Numbered from the stretch's first letter, positions 35,681 through 43,982 are shown. The stretch is DNA of 64,000 nt from an uncultured Dehalococcoidia bacterium (GCA_958296385.1 OY282494.1:2517537-2581536); one strand, 5' to 3'. The notes: generated from the sequence alone by a model not told the origin. A program made the numbers and translations.

Positions 35681-36556
35681 ATGCGAGCTATTGATTACAC
35701 TGCCCCTACATCCCTTAGCGAAGCCGTTTCCATTATGGCGGCGCACGGTGACCGCGCCCGGCCCCTGGCCGGCGGCACTGACGTACTGGTTCAACTGCGC
35801 GGCGGACGGCGTGAAGCCGACGTCCTGTTGGACACCAAAAAGATTCCCGAACTGAACGGCATCAAGCTGGACGACAACGGCCTGCAACTTGGCGCGGCCG
35901 TGGCCTGTTATCAGGTGTACCAGAATGAAGCGGTTGCCGCTGCGTATCCCGGCCTAATCGACGCTGCCAGTCTCATCGGCAGCATACAAATCCAGGGCCG
36001 GGCATCCATCGGAGGCAACCTCTGCAACGCCGCTCCGTCCGGGGACAGCATCCCGCCGGTGATTACGCTGGGCGGCGAGGCGCATATTAACGGCCCCAAC
36101 GGCTGGCGCACGGTCGCTGCCGAGGATTTCTGCACCGGCCCCGGGCGCAACGTGTTGCAGGACGGCGAGCTGCTGGTTGCTATCCAGCTGCCCGCACCGG
36201 CGGCAAACTCGGGCACGGCGTATCTGCGGTTTATTCCGCGCAACGAAATGGACATCGCAGTTGCGGGTGTGTCCTCCACGGTAACGCTGGATGCCTCCGG
36301 GCAGACCATCCAGTCGGCGCGCATCGCGCTGGCGTCGGTGGGGCCAACGCCCATACTGGCGACGGCGGCGGGCGACAGTCTGGCCGGCCAGGCGGTGTCG
36401 GACGAGGCCATTGCGGAAGCGGGCCGTCTGGCCAGCGAAGCGGCCACGCCCATCACCGATATGCGCGGCACCATCCGGCAGCGTCACCATCTGGTTGACG
36501 TGCTGACCCGCCGCACGCTGAACATCGCCATCCGGCGCGCCCGAGGGGAGGAATAA
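35681..36556 (+). CDS. xanthine dehydrogenase-family FAD-binding subunit (CoxM-like)
   Basis: A 291-residue FAD subunit of a molybdenum hydroxylase. The FAD pyrophosphate-binding motifs are RPLAGGTDVLVQLRGG at about 28-43 and QGRASIGGNLCNAAPSGD near 107-124. The protein passes electrons from the 2Fe-2S subunit to its acceptor. GGAGG is 5 nt before the ATG at 35681, and an in-frame GTG at 35675 lies inside that ribosome site and is unlikely. The 2Fe-2S subunit follows after 1 bp. The catalytic subunit lies 4.7 kb away, beyond unrelated genes. Confidence 0.93.
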   Translation: MRAIDYTAPTSLSEAVSIMAAHGDRARPLAGGTDVLVQLRGGRREADVLLDTKKIPELNGIKLDDNGLQLGAAVACYQVYQNEAVAAAYPGLIDAASLIGSIQIQGRASIGGNLCNAAPSGDSIPPVITLGGEAHINGPNGWRTVAAEDFCTGPGRNVLQDGELLVAIQLPAPAANSGTAYLRFIPRNEMDIAVAGVSSTVTLDASGQTIQSARIALASVGPTPILATAAGDSLAGQAVSDEAIAEAGRLASEAATPITDMRGTIRQRHHLVDVLTRRTLNIAIRRARGEE

Positions 36557-36557
36557 A

Positions 36558-37034
36558 ATGCCCGGACTCGTCCACGTTACTACAACCATCAACGGCAACC
36601 AGGCCGATTTCCTGTGTGAGCCGCGCCAAAGTTTGCTGGAATGTCTGCGCGACGTCGTGGGTATGACCGGCACCAAAGAAGGCTGCAACGACGGCAACTG
36701 CGGCGCCTGCACGGTGAAACTGGACGGACGCATTGTGACGTCCTGCCTGGTGCTGGGCGTTGAAGCCCAGGGCGGCGAGGTGGATACCATTGAAGGCGTT
36801 GCCTCGGCCGAGGGGCTGCACCCGGTGCAGCAGGCGTTCCTGGAGAACGCCGCCTTGCAGTGCGGCATCTGCACGCCCGGATTCATCGTAGCGGCCAAAG
36901 ACCTGCTGGAAACCGAACCGGACGCCGACGAAGCGCGCATCCGGCACTGGCTGGCCGGCAACCTGTGTCGCTGCACCGGCTACGACAAAATCGTCCGCGC
37001 CGTAATCGACGCCGGAGAACGGATGCAGGCGTAG
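36558..37034 (+). CDS. xanthine dehydrogenase-family 2Fe-2S subunit (CoxS-like)
   Basis: A 158-residue protein with both iron-sulfur sites of the family. The plant-ferredoxin-type site reads GCNDGNCGACTV with a further Cys in TSCLV (about 42-63), and the helical site reads LQCGICTPGF and LCRCTGYDKI (about 101-145). It accepts electrons from the Mo cofactor of the large subunit. GGGGAGGAATAAA before the ATG gives a strong ribosome site. An intrinsic terminator follows 35 bp after its stop, which closes this two-gene unit. Confidence 0.95.
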   Translation: MPGLVHVTTTINGNQADFLCEPRQSLLECLRDVVGMTGTKEGCNDGNCGACTVKLDGRIVTSCLVLGVEAQGGEVDTIEGVASAEGLHPVQQAFLENAALQCGICTPGFIVAAKDLLETEPDADEARIRHWLAGNLCRCTGYDKIVRAVIDAGERMQA

Positions 37035-37068
37035 CCGCAGCTATCGCAAAAACGCAACATCGCATTGG

Positions 37069-37100
37069 CAGGGGCAACCGTAAAAGTTGCCCCTGTTTTT
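37069..37100 (+). terminator. Rho-independent terminator
   Basis: Perfect 10-bp stem CAGGGGCAAC/GTTGCCCCTG with a 7-nt loop, followed by TTTTT (37096-37100). It ends the FAD/2Fe-2S subunit unit, so the large subunit at 41.2 kb must be transcribed separately. Confidence 0.9.
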
Positions 37101-37109
37101 AATTAAGAT

Positions 37110-38264
37110 ATGGATGACGACCGCCGCCGGCGCGATGCCGGCCCGGTAACGGATGCCGGGCGCATCAGCAGCCTGGACCTGATACGGGGCGTGGCCGTGC
37201 TGGGCATACTGCTGATGAACGCGGTTGCTTTCAAGTATGGACTGGCCCCTTACTTGAACCTCAGCGCCGGCGGCTCGGATACCGCGCCGGACTGGGCCAT
37301 CGGCATCGCCGGCGAGATATTCGTTGACCAGAAGTTTATGGGGCTGTTCTCGCTGCTTTTCGGCGCGGGGATATTGCTGTTCATCGAGCGGGCGGAAACG
37401 CGGGCCGGGCGGCCGGCGCTGCTGAACCTCTGGCGCAACGCCCTGCTGCTGGGCATCGGCATCCTGCACGCGCTGCTGTGGGACGGCGACGTGCTGATGA
37501 TATACGCCGTTGCCGCCCTGTTTCTCATTGCCCTGCGCCGGCTATCCACCCGCTGGCTAATCGCCACCGGCACAGTTGTTTTCCTGCTTTCCGTACCCCT
37601 TGCTTTCCTGACGCAGTACGTTTCGGATGCTACCGATGCGCCCCTGTACGGCATCTGGGAGTCGGCGGACGGCGCGGCGCCGGACATTGGCAACCCGCTG
37701 CAAGGGCTTACGCTGGCCGGGTACTTTATGCGCGGGCTGGGGATGATTTTGATTGGCGCCGGCCTCTACCGGCTGGGCTTTACGCAGGGCAATATGCCAG
37801 CCCGAACCTACCGGATGGTGGCCGTCATTGGCCTGAGCATCGGGCTGCCTTTGGCGATTGCCGGCGTCATCGTGACCGCGCTGGGAGACTACGCCAGGAC
37901 GGTGGCTTTCGTGGGGCAGATTCCCAACACCCTGGGCACGATACCCGCCGCCCTGGGGTATATGAGCCTGATAATCCTGTGGCAGCAGCGGGGCGGCGGC
38001 TGGCTGAAACGACGGCTGACCGCCGCCGGCCGGATGGCGTTGACTAATTATCTATCCCAAACGGTCATGGGCATCTTGATACTTGCCGTGCTGCTGGAGG
38101 ATGTTAGCGTCAGCCGGACGGGGATTCTGGCGTTCTGTTTGGCGGTGTGGGCGCTGCAACTGTGGTGGTCGGAGGCGTGGATGAATCGCTGCCGGTTTGG
38201 GCCGGCAGAATGGCTGTGGCGGGTGGCAACCTACCGGCGGGGGCAGAGGCTGCGGCGGGGGTGA
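37110..38264 (+). CDS. DUF418 family integral membrane protein
   Basis: A 384-residue protein with about eight to ten membrane helices. The N-terminal ISSLDLIRGVAVLGILLMNA and the later GRMALTNYLSQTVMGILIL are signatures of the DUF418/YeiB family, related to acyltransferase-3-like membrane proteins. The MGLFSLLFGAG segment is also conserved in the family. Function of the family is unclear; transport or modification of small molecules has been suggested. The ATG is only 10 bp after the terminator and lacks a clear ribosome site. Confidence 0.92.
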   Translation: MDDDRRRRDAGPVTDAGRISSLDLIRGVAVLGILLMNAVAFKYGLAPYLNLSAGGSDTAPDWAIGIAGEIFVDQKFMGLFSLLFGAGILLFIERAETRAGRPALLNLWRNALLLGIGILHALLWDGDVLMIYAVAALFLIALRRLSTRWLIATGTVVFLLSVPLAFLTQYVSDATDAPLYGIWESADGAAPDIGNPLQGLTLAGYFMRGLGMILIGAGLYRLGFTQGNMPARTYRMVAVIGLSIGLPLAIAGVIVTALGDYARTVAFVGQIPNTLGTIPAALGYMSLIILWQQRGGGWLKRRLTAAGRMALTNYLSQTVMGILILAVLLEDVSVSRTGILAFCLAVWALQLWWSEAWMNRCRFGPAEWLWRVATYRRGQRLRRG

Positions 38265-38299
38265 TGGGCGGGTGTTGGGTTAGGCCGTAGGGCAGAAAC

Positions 38300-38776
38300 T
38301 CAGCGGGAGCGGAACAGGACGTGGGCTGCGAAAGATTTGCGCTGCGTTGGCTCCGAGGCTTCGAATCCGATAATTACGACTTCGGCGCGGTCGATCAAAC
38401 GTATCGTGTCAAAGCGGGTAAATTCAGCGTCGGGGTCGTAGTCGGCGCGATGCCGCTCGTCCTGTAGGATTATGAAAGCGCTGCCAAAACTTCGTATTGC
38501 CGGGGCAAACTCGTTTAACCTGCCTTGGATGCGATTTTTGGCGGGGCCGTGGTCCAGCGCACGGTAGGTTTGCGTCCATGCCGGCAAGCTGCGGAACTGC
38601 GCCGACACGCCAATCAGGGTATCGGCATTACTCTTGGCCAAGGCATGGAATACAGCATAGTAGGCGGCGCTGACGGCTTTGCGTAATTGCATCTGCTGCG
38701 GCCGGCCGCGCCGCTCGCCGTATTCGGGGGCCGTCGCCAGCAGCCGGGCAATGGCAATTACTTGCGCCCAATTCAT
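38300..38776 (-). CDS. HEPN/UPF0332-like protein, module copy 1
   Basis: A 158-residue helical protein. LRKAVSAAYYAVFHALAKS at about 31-49 is the helix typical of HEPN (UPF0332-type) domains, and ERHRADYDPDAEFTR near 110 matches the second conserved element (RxxADYD). HEPN proteins are commonly RNase toxins or toxin-like partners of small nucleotidyltransferases. It starts 9 bp after the stop of the 107-residue partner, as in all three tandem copies. The stretch from RALDHGPAKNRIQ to the C-terminus closely resembles copy 3 and differs from copy 2. Confidence 0.78.
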   Translation of the reverse strand: MNWAQVIAIARLLATAPEYGERRGRPQQMQLRKAVSAAYYAVFHALAKSNADTLIGVSAQFRSLPAWTQTYRALDHGPAKNRIQGRLNEFAPAIRSFGSAFIILQDERHRADYDPDAEFTRFDTIRLIDRAEVVIIGFEASEPTQRKSFAAHVLFRSR

Positions 38777-38785
38777 AGCGCAGTT

Positions 38786-39109
38786 CTACCGGAAAATCCG
38801 GGCTCTTTCCTCGTCAGTCCACGGGGCAATTTCCGCCTTGTCGATGTACGAGTCGGTGGGAATGCTGATTACGCCCAGCGCGAGCAACTCCGGGCGCAGC
38901 TCCCAATAGAAGCCGTTCATCCAGTGCGGGTCGAGCAAGTCCCCATCGCCATCAAATACCATGTAAATTTGCAGGTACTCATCGCCCCAATGGTCTAATC
39001 GGGGCACCACACGTATCTCATCGAACGCGATCTGGTCGCCGAACTTTTCATCGAGGTGCCTGCGATAGATGGCGGCTACCTGTTCCTTGACGGAATCGTA
39101 CTTGGCCAT
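38786..39109 (-). CDS. HEPN partner protein, module copy 1 (107 aa)
   Basis: Starts MAKYDSVKEQVAAIYRRHL and continues IRVVPRLDHWGDEYLQIY, then VFDGDGDLLDPHW and RPELLALGV...YIDKAEI. It sits first in the two-gene unit. Being next to a HEPN gene it takes the place of a minimal nucleotidyltransferase, but the GS-x9-DxD signature of those enzymes is absent. It may be a degenerate or different antitoxin-like fold. GGAGA precedes the ATG, and a TTGACA-N17-TAGCAT promoter lies upstream at 39182-39210. Confidence 0.72.
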   Translation of the reverse strand: MAKYDSVKEQVAAIYRRHLDEKFGDQIAFDEIRVVPRLDHWGDEYLQIYMVFDGDGDLLDPHWMNGFYWELRPELLALGVISIPTDSYIDKAEIAPWTDEERARIFR

Positions 39110-39344
39110 GATGCGGTCTCCGGCGTTGCGCGCGGCGATGCGGGTTGTATTGTGCTTGCCCGGTGGGGTTGTGCTGTAATGATGCTAGCCGGCGGCATCG
39201 GTGATGTCAAATTGCGCTATGTCCCCTCAACGAAACCGCCATTGGGCTGTTTAGCCGGGCCGCAATGCAGCGTGCGGGTTTAGCGGGGGCGGAACAGGAC
39301 GTGGGCGGCGAGGGCTTTGCGCTGTGTTGGTTCTGCGGCTTCGA
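39051..39344. repeat. direct repeat, left copy (HEPN module boundary)
   Basis: About 290 bp nearly identical to 40031-40313. It covers the start of the partner gene, the promoter and the last 20 or so codons of the next HEPN gene. The offset of about 980 bp equals the module length, so the modules arose by tandem duplication. Confidence 0.85.
39182..39210 (-). promoter_or_regulatory. promoter of HEPN module copy 1
   Basis: Minus strand: TTGACA (39210-39205), a 17-nt spacer and TAGCAT (39187-39182). The same promoter occurs before copies 2 and 3. Confidence 0.72.
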
Positions 39345-39756
39345 ACCCGATGATTGCAGATTCGGCTTGGCTAATCAGGCTGATTGTTTCGGAACGGGTA
39401 AATTGAGCAGTCGGATTGTAGTCGGCTTGGTATCGTTGGTTTTGCGAGTCAACGAAAGCATTGCCGAAGTCTTGGATATTTGTGACGAAGATGGTCAATC
39501 CACGATTGATTTGTCCTCTGGCAAAACCATGTTCCAACGCCCGGTAGGTCTGTGTCCACGCTGGCAGAGTGTGGAAGTGCGGCGAAGCGCCGATGAGCGT
39601 ATCTGCGTTGCTGCCGGCCAAGGCGTGGAACATGGCGTAATAGGCGGCGCTGATGGCTTTGCGCAGTTGCGCCTGCTGCGGCCGGCCGCGCCGCTCGCCG
39701 TAGTCGGGCGCGGCGGCCAGCATCCGGGCAATCGCAATCAGTTGTTCCCAGTTCAT
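39280..39756 (-). CDS. HEPN/UPF0332-like protein, module copy 2
   Basis: 158 residues, aligned without gaps with copies 1 and 3. N-terminal (MNWEQLIAIARMLAAAPDYG...AYYAMFHALAGSNADTLIG) and C-terminal (ALAAHVLFRPR) thirds are nearly the same. The middle, about 68-115 (EHGFARGQINRGLTIF, VTNIQDFGNAF, NQRYQADYNPTAQF), is clearly different. This patchwork suggests recombination or selection on a recognition surface. Translated after its partner gene, with a 9-bp gap. Confidence 0.78.
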   Translation of the reverse strand: MNWEQLIAIARMLAAAPDYGERRGRPQQAQLRKAISAAYYAMFHALAGSNADTLIGASPHFHTLPAWTQTYRALEHGFARGQINRGLTIFVTNIQDFGNAFVDSQNQRYQADYNPTAQFTRSETISLISQAESAIIGFEAAEPTQRKALAAHVLFRPR

Positions 39757-39765
39757 TGTGCGGTT

Positions 39766-40089
39766 TCAGCGGAACAGCGCGGCTCTTTCCCGGTCAGTCC
39801 ACGGGTCAATTTCGGCCTTGTCGATGAACGACTGCGACGGAATGCTGGTCACCCCCAGCTCAATCAGCTGCGGTCTTACCTTTCGGTAGAGGCTGTTGAG
39901 CCAGCTCGGGTCCAGCAGGCCGCCATCGCCGTCAACGACGGAGTAGATGTGCAGATATTCCTCGCCCCATTCATCCAGTCGGGGCACCACAACTATCGGG
40001 TCAAACGCCAGCCGGTCGCCGAACTTGTCCTCGAGGTGCCTGCGATAGATGGCGGCTACCTGTTCCTTGACGGAATCGTATTTGGCCAT
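39766..40089 (-). CDS. HEPN partner protein, module copy 2 (107 aa)
   Basis: The frame is open to 40179, but the ATG at 40089 matches the start of copy 1 exactly (MAKYDSVKEQVAAIYRRHL). The body has VVVPRLDEWGEEYLHIY, VVDGDGGLLDPSW and a divergent NSLYRKVRPQLIELGV part. No nucleotidyltransferase signature. Transcribed with the copy 2 HEPN gene from the promoter at 40151-40179. Confidence 0.72.
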   Translation of the reverse strand: MAKYDSVKEQVAAIYRRHLEDKFGDRLAFDPIVVVPRLDEWGEEYLHIYSVVDGDGGLLDPSWLNSLYRKVRPQLIELGVTSIPSQSFIDKAEIDPWTDRERAALFR

Positions 40090-40313
40090 GATGCGGTCTC
40101 CGGCGTTGCGCGCGGCGATATGGGGTGTGCCGTTGGGCCGTGCTGTAATGATGCTAGCCGGCGGTATTGGGGATGTCAAATTGCGCTATGCCCCCTCAAC
40201 GAAACCGCCATTGGGTTGTTTAGCCGGGCCGCAATGCAGCGCGCGGCTTTAGCGGGGGCGGAATAGGACGTGGGCGGCGAAAGCTTTGCGCTGTGTTGGT
40301 TCTGTGGCTTCGA
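40031..40313. repeat. direct repeat, right copy (HEPN module boundary)
   Basis: Nearly identical to 39051-39344. The short differences, such as the stretch at about 40121-40140, are small indels and substitutions. Confidence 0.85.
40151..40179 (-). promoter_or_regulatory. promoter of HEPN module copy 2
   Basis: Minus strand: TTGACA (40179-40174), a 17-nt spacer and TAGCAT (40156-40151), as for copy 1. Confidence 0.72.
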
Positions 40314-40725
40314 ATCCTCTGATTGAGACCTCGGCACGGTCGATCAAAAACACCGCGTCGGAGCGGGTAAATTCGGCGTCGGGGTCGTAGTCGGCACGAT
40401 GCCGCTCTTCTTGCAGGAATATGAAAGCGCTGCCAAAACTCCGAACAGCCGGGGCAAATTCGTTCAATCCGCTTTGGATGCGATTTTTGGCGGGGCCGTG
40501 GTCCAGCGCACGGTAGGTTTGCGTCCATGCCGGCAGACCGCGAAACGGCGGCGATACGCCAATCAGGGTGTCGGCGTTGCTTTTGGCTAGGGCGTGGAAC
40601 AGCGCATAGTAGGTGGCGCTGACGGCTTTGCGTAATTGAATCTGCTGCGGCCGGCCGCGCCGCTCGCCGTAGTCGGGGGCCGTCGCCAGCAGCCGGGCAA
40701 TGGCAATCAGTTGTGCCCAATTCAT
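40249..40725 (-). CDS. HEPN/UPF0332-like protein, module copy 3
   Basis: 158 residues, close to copy 1 in the central region (RALDHGPAKNRIQSGLNEFA, SFGSAFIFLQEERHRADYD) and to copy 2 at the C-terminus. The AYY/TYYALFHALAKS helix and the RHRADYD element of the HEPN fold are intact. Second gene of its unit, 9 bp after its partner. Confidence 0.78.
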   Translation of the reverse strand: MNWAQLIAIARLLATAPDYGERRGRPQQIQLRKAVSATYYALFHALAKSNADTLIGVSPPFRGLPAWTQTYRALDHGPAKNRIQSGLNEFAPAVRSFGSAFIFLQEERHRADYDPDAEFTRSDAVFLIDRAEVSIRGFEATEPTQRKAFAAHVLFRPR

Positions 40726-40734
40726 CGCGTGGTT

Positions 40735-41070
40735 CTACCGGAAAAGCCGGGCTCTTTCCTCGTCAGTCCACGGGGCAATTTCAGCTTTGTCGATGTACGA
40801 GTCGACGGGAATGCTGGTTACGCCCAGCACGAGTAGCTCCGGGCGTAGTTCCCAATAGAGGCTGTTGATCCAGCTTGGGTCGAGTACGTCGTAGTTGCCA
40901 GCCGCGGTGCCAGCGACGATGACGTAGATGTGCAGGTACTCATCGCCCCACTGATCCAGTCTGGGGATGACGCGTATGTCGTCAAATACGAGCCGGTCGC
41001 CGTATTCGGCCTCGAGGTGCTTGCGATATAGCGACGCAACCTTCTTTTTGACCAATTCCGATGCAGCCAT
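40735..41070 (-). CDS. HEPN partner protein, module copy 3 (111 aa)
   Basis: The ATG at 41070 aligns with the starts of copies 1 and 2. The N-terminus is diverged (MAASELVKKKVASLYRKHL), and a four-residue insertion, TAAG, lengthens the VIVAG...NYDVLDPSW loop. The RVIPRLDQWGDEYLHIYV core and the VDSYIDKAEIAPWTDEERAR end are conserved. It is the first module of the array from its own promoter at 41138-41166. Confidence 0.72.
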   Translation of the reverse strand: MAASELVKKKVASLYRKHLEAEYGDRLVFDDIRVIPRLDQWGDEYLHIYVIVAGTAAGNYDVLDPSWINSLYWELRPELLVLGVTSIPVDSYIDKAEIAPWTDEERARLFR

Positions 41071-41137
41071 GCGGCAGTCTCCAAGATGCGCCTTTGGGTA
41101 AATGACGGGGTTGAAGTGGCGCGGTGAGATTGGATTA

Positions 41138-41166
41138 ATGCTAACAGCCGATGCTTGCCGCGTCAA
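41138..41166 (-). promoter_or_regulatory. promoter of HEPN module copy 3
   Basis: Minus strand: TTGACG (41166-41161), a 17-nt spacer and TAGCAT (41143-41138). The spacer differs from copies 1 and 2, but the boxes are kept. It diverges from the large-subunit gene, whose likely -10 is TATACT at 41202-41207. Confidence 0.68.
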
Positions 41167-41240
41167 AATTGCGGTGCGTCCGTCACCGCAGGATTATGCG
41201 TTATACTCTCTGCAACGAAAATCGCCTTGAGGTGAATGAA

Positions 41241-43517
41241 TTGACGACAGCGAATCAAGTGCTTTCCGAGGTTGAGTACGATGTGGTTGGCAAGCGGCCG
41301 GTGCGCCCTGATGGGGTGGACAAGGTTACCGGGCGTGCGCAGTATGGCGCTGACCTGAACCTGGCCGGTCTGCTGCACGGGCGGGTTTTGCGCAGTCCTC
41401 ACGGGCACGCGCGCATCAGATCTGTTGACGCCAGCCGGGCTGTTGCCCTGCCGGGGGTGCGCGCGGTGGTTACTGCCGATGACTTGCCTTTTGCATCAAT
41501 GAGCAAGGCCGACCTGGGCAACGATTACAACCGTTTCAAGTTTCTGAGCGACAACTTCCTGGCCAGCGACAAGGTTCTGTATCGGGGCCACGCGGTGGCC
41601 GCCGTTGCCGCCGACAACGCTCACATCGCCGAGGCCGCTCTGTCCCTCATTGACGTTGATTATGAGGCGCTGCCGCCCGTCATTGACGTGCGGGCCGCGA
41701 TGCAGGATGATGCGCCGCTGCTGCACGACGACCTGGTCCATACCTCTGCGATGGGCGAGCTTTCCGCCCGGCCCAGCAACGTTGCTTCGTATATGAAGTT
41801 TGAGAAGGGCGACGCCGCAGCCGGGTTTGCCCGGGCGGACGCCGTGGTGGAGCGCGAGTTCACCACCGCATCGGTTCACCAGGGCTACATTGAGCCGCAC
41901 AACGCTACCGCTCACTGGCGAGCCGACGGGCAAATCAACATCTGGTGCAGCACGCAGGGGGCGTTTGTGGTGCGCGCCAACACTGCCGACGTGCTGCGCG
42001 TGGACGTGTCTAACGTCAGGGTGACGCCGATGGAGATTGGCGGCGGGTTTGGCGGCAAGGTGTCGTTCTACATCGAGCCGGTGGCCGCTTTGCTGTCGCG
42101 CAAAGCCGGCTTGCCGGTCAAGATCCTGATGAGCCGCACCGAGGTGTTTGAGGGCAGCGGCCCGGCGCCCGGCACCTGGATGCGCGTCAAAATGGGCGCT
42201 ACCCGCGACGGCAAAATAACCGCCGCCGCGCTGGAGCTGGCCTTTGAGGCCGGCGCTTACCCCGGCTCGCCGGTGATGCAGGGCGCCACCTGCGGGCTGG
42301 CCTGCTACAACCTGGAAAACGCTACCGTTGAAGGCTACGACGTGATGGTCAACAAGCCCAAGACGTCCGCCTACCGCGCGCCCGGCTCGCCGCAGGCCGC
42401 TTTTGGCGTGGAGCAGGTGGTGGACGAACTGTGCCTCAATCTGGGGCTTGACCCCATCGCGTTCCGGCTCAACAACGCATCGGTGGAAGGCACCCGCAAG
42501 GTGGAGGGGCCGGTATTCCAGCGCATCGGACTGGTGGAATGTCTGGAGGCGGCGCGCAATCACGACCACTATCGCACGCCGCTGGAGGGCCCCAACCGGG
42601 GCCGGGGGATGGCGGCCGGTTTCTGGATGAACCGGGGGTTCCATTCCAGCGTCAATATGACGGTGAACCCGGACGGCACCGTGAACCTGATTGAAGGTTC
42701 GGTGGACATCGGCGGCTCCCGCGCGTCCATCGCGCAGCAGGCCGCCGAAACGCTGGGCATCGCCTACGAGGACATCAAGCCGCAGGTGGTGGACACCGAT
42801 TCCATCGGCTACACGATGGTCACCGGCGGCAGCCGCACCACCTTTGCCACCGGCTGGGCCGCTATCCTGGCCGCCGAGGACGTCAAGCAGCAGATGGTGG
42901 AGCGCGCAGCGTCCATCTGGGACGTGCCGGCCGACGAAGTGGAGTACGATGGCGGCGTAATCGGGCATAAGTCGGAGGAGCTGAGTTTCACTTTCCGGGA
43001 ACTGGCCCGGCAGCTTTACACGACCGGCGGCGGCATCACCGGCACCGCCAGCCTGGACCCCACCGGCGAGGGCAACTCCTTTGGCGTCCATCTGGTGGAC
43101 GTGGAGGTTGACCCGGACACCGGCAAGACCACCGTCCTGCGCTACACCGCCATCCAGGACGCCGGCAAGGCGGTGCATCCCAGCTACGTGGAAGGGCAAA
43201 TCCAGGGCGGCGCCGTGCAGGGCATCGGCTGGGCGCTCAACGAGGAATACTACTTCAACGACAGCGCGCAGATGGTGAACGCCAGTTTCCTGGACTACCG
43301 GATGCCCACCGCGCTGGACTTGCCGATGATCGACACGGTAATCGTGGAGGTTGCCAACCCCGGCCACCCCTACGGCGTGCGCGGCGTGGGCGAAGTGCCA
43401 ATAGTGCCCCCACTGCCCGCCGTAGCCAACGCCATAACCGCCGCAACAGGCAACCGCATGACCAACCTGCCCATAACGCCGGGCAGCATACTCGAAGCCG
43501 AGTGGAACGGGGGGTAG
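41241..43517 (+). CDS. xanthine dehydrogenase-family molybdopterin-binding large subunit
   Basis: About 758 residues from the TTG at 41241, chosen because GAGGTGA lies 5 nt before it. A GTG at 41232 is the alternative. It begins with KRPVRPDGVDKVTGRAQYGAD, the usual N-terminal fold. The Mo-cofactor contacts are visible as MEIGGGFGGKVSFY near 265 and the substrate-pocket loop as SAYRAPGSPQAAFGVEQV. The catalytic glutamate is in GVRGVGEVPIVPPLP near 715. The AYxCSFR loop of true (form I) CO dehydrogenase is absent, so it is another aldehyde, purine or N-heterocycle hydroxylase. Its FAD and 2Fe-2S partners lie 4.2-5.6 kb upstream. Confidence 0.92.
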   Translation: MTTANQVLSEVEYDVVGKRPVRPDGVDKVTGRAQYGADLNLAGLLHGRVLRSPHGHARIRSVDASRAVALPGVRAVVTADDLPFASMSKADLGNDYNRFKFLSDNFLASDKVLYRGHAVAAVAADNAHIAEAALSLIDVDYEALPPVIDVRAAMQDDAPLLHDDLVHTSAMGELSARPSNVASYMKFEKGDAAAGFARADAVVEREFTTASVHQGYIEPHNATAHWRADGQINIWCSTQGAFVVRANTADVLRVDVSNVRVTPMEIGGGFGGKVSFYIEPVAALLSRKAGLPVKILMSRTEVFEGSGPAPGTWMRVKMGATRDGKITAAALELAFEAGAYPGSPVMQGATCGLACYNLENATVEGYDVMVNKPKTSAYRAPGSPQAAFGVEQVVDELCLNLGLDPIAFRLNNASVEGTRKVEGPVFQRIGLVECLEAARNHDHYRTPLEGPNRGRGMAAGFWMNRGFHSSVNMTVNPDGTVNLIEGSVDIGGSRASIAQQAAETLGIAYEDIKPQVVDTDSIGYTMVTGGSRTTFATGWAAILAAEDVKQQMVERAASIWDVPADEVEYDGGVIGHKSEELSFTFRELARQLYTTGGGITGTASLDPTGEGNSFGVHLVDVEVDPDTGKTTVLRYTAIQDAGKAVHPSYVEGQIQGGAVQGIGWALNEEYYFNDSAQMVNASFLDYRMPTALDLPMIDTVIVEVANPGHPYGVRGVGEVPIVPPLPAVANAITAATGNRMTNLPITPGSILEAEWNGG

Positions 43518-43540
43518 AGGTTTCTATAATTCGGCAAAAC

Positions 43541-43579
43541 GGATGCCAGGTTGGACATTGCGCTTTCGACCTGGCATCC
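43541..43579. terminator. 11-bp perfect hairpin after the large-subunit gene
   Basis: GGATGCCAGGT (43541-43551) pairs with ACCTGGCATCC (43569-43579) around a 17-nt loop. There is no T-run on the plus strand. On the minus strand a short TTTT follows. It may be a terminator or an RNA-stabilising hairpin. Confidence 0.4.
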
Positions 43580-43655
43580 TCAAACAATGTGCGACAATGG
43601 TGTCGGATAGCTAGCGCACCGGCGTTGCGCTGCCACATTTATGGAGGTTGCTCAA

Positions 43656-43982
43656 ATGACTACCGGATACGTTGAGAGATCGGTTGAACTGCAAATCGCT
43701 GCCATTGTGCAGCGTGCGTTGGAGGAGCGCTTTGGGGAGTTTATGACCTTTGGCCCCATCAGGGTCAAGGAGAAAGATGACCTGGATGGCGAACTGTACC
43801 TCCACATCTACATCGTCTGCGACGGGGACTACGACCGGCTGGACTACTATTGGACCGGGATACTTGACGGTCACATCGAGCCGGAGCTCCGGGCAATCGG
43901 AGTAACGCAGCGTTCCGTCCATTCGTTCGTGGACATCAGCGAATGGCCGTGGCTCGGTAAGGCGCAGGGCTTTGATTGCTGA
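43656..43982 (+). CDS. HEPN partner protein, diverged module copy 4 (108 aa)
   Basis: ATG 8 nt after GGAGG. The sequence shares the partner-protein pattern with the three copies at 38.8-41.1 kb, namely AAIVQRALEERFGEF, a GELYLHIYIVCDGD strand, IEPELRAIGV and HSFVDISE, but overall identity is low. It comes first in the unit, overlaps the HEPN gene by 11 bp, and lies on the opposite strand from the array. No nucleotidyltransferase signature. Confidence 0.7.
   Translation: MTTGYVERSVELQIAAIVQRALEERFGEFMTFGPIRVKEKDDLDGELYLHIYIVCDGDYDRLDYYWTGILDGHIEPELRAIGVTQRSVHSFVDISEWPWLGKAQGFDC

Noticed and set aside
38786-41070. Classical minimal nucleotidyltransferase (MNT) antitoxins
   Set aside because: No GS-x9-DxD signature in any of the partner proteins, so only a positional analogy is claimed.
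41496-43367. 623-codon open frame on the minus strand
   Set aside because: Antisense to the molybdenum large subunit and compositionally a shadow.
41241-43517. Form I carbon monoxide dehydrogenase large subunit
   Set aside because: The AYxCSFR active-site loop required for CO oxidation is absent; AYRAPGSPQ is in its place.
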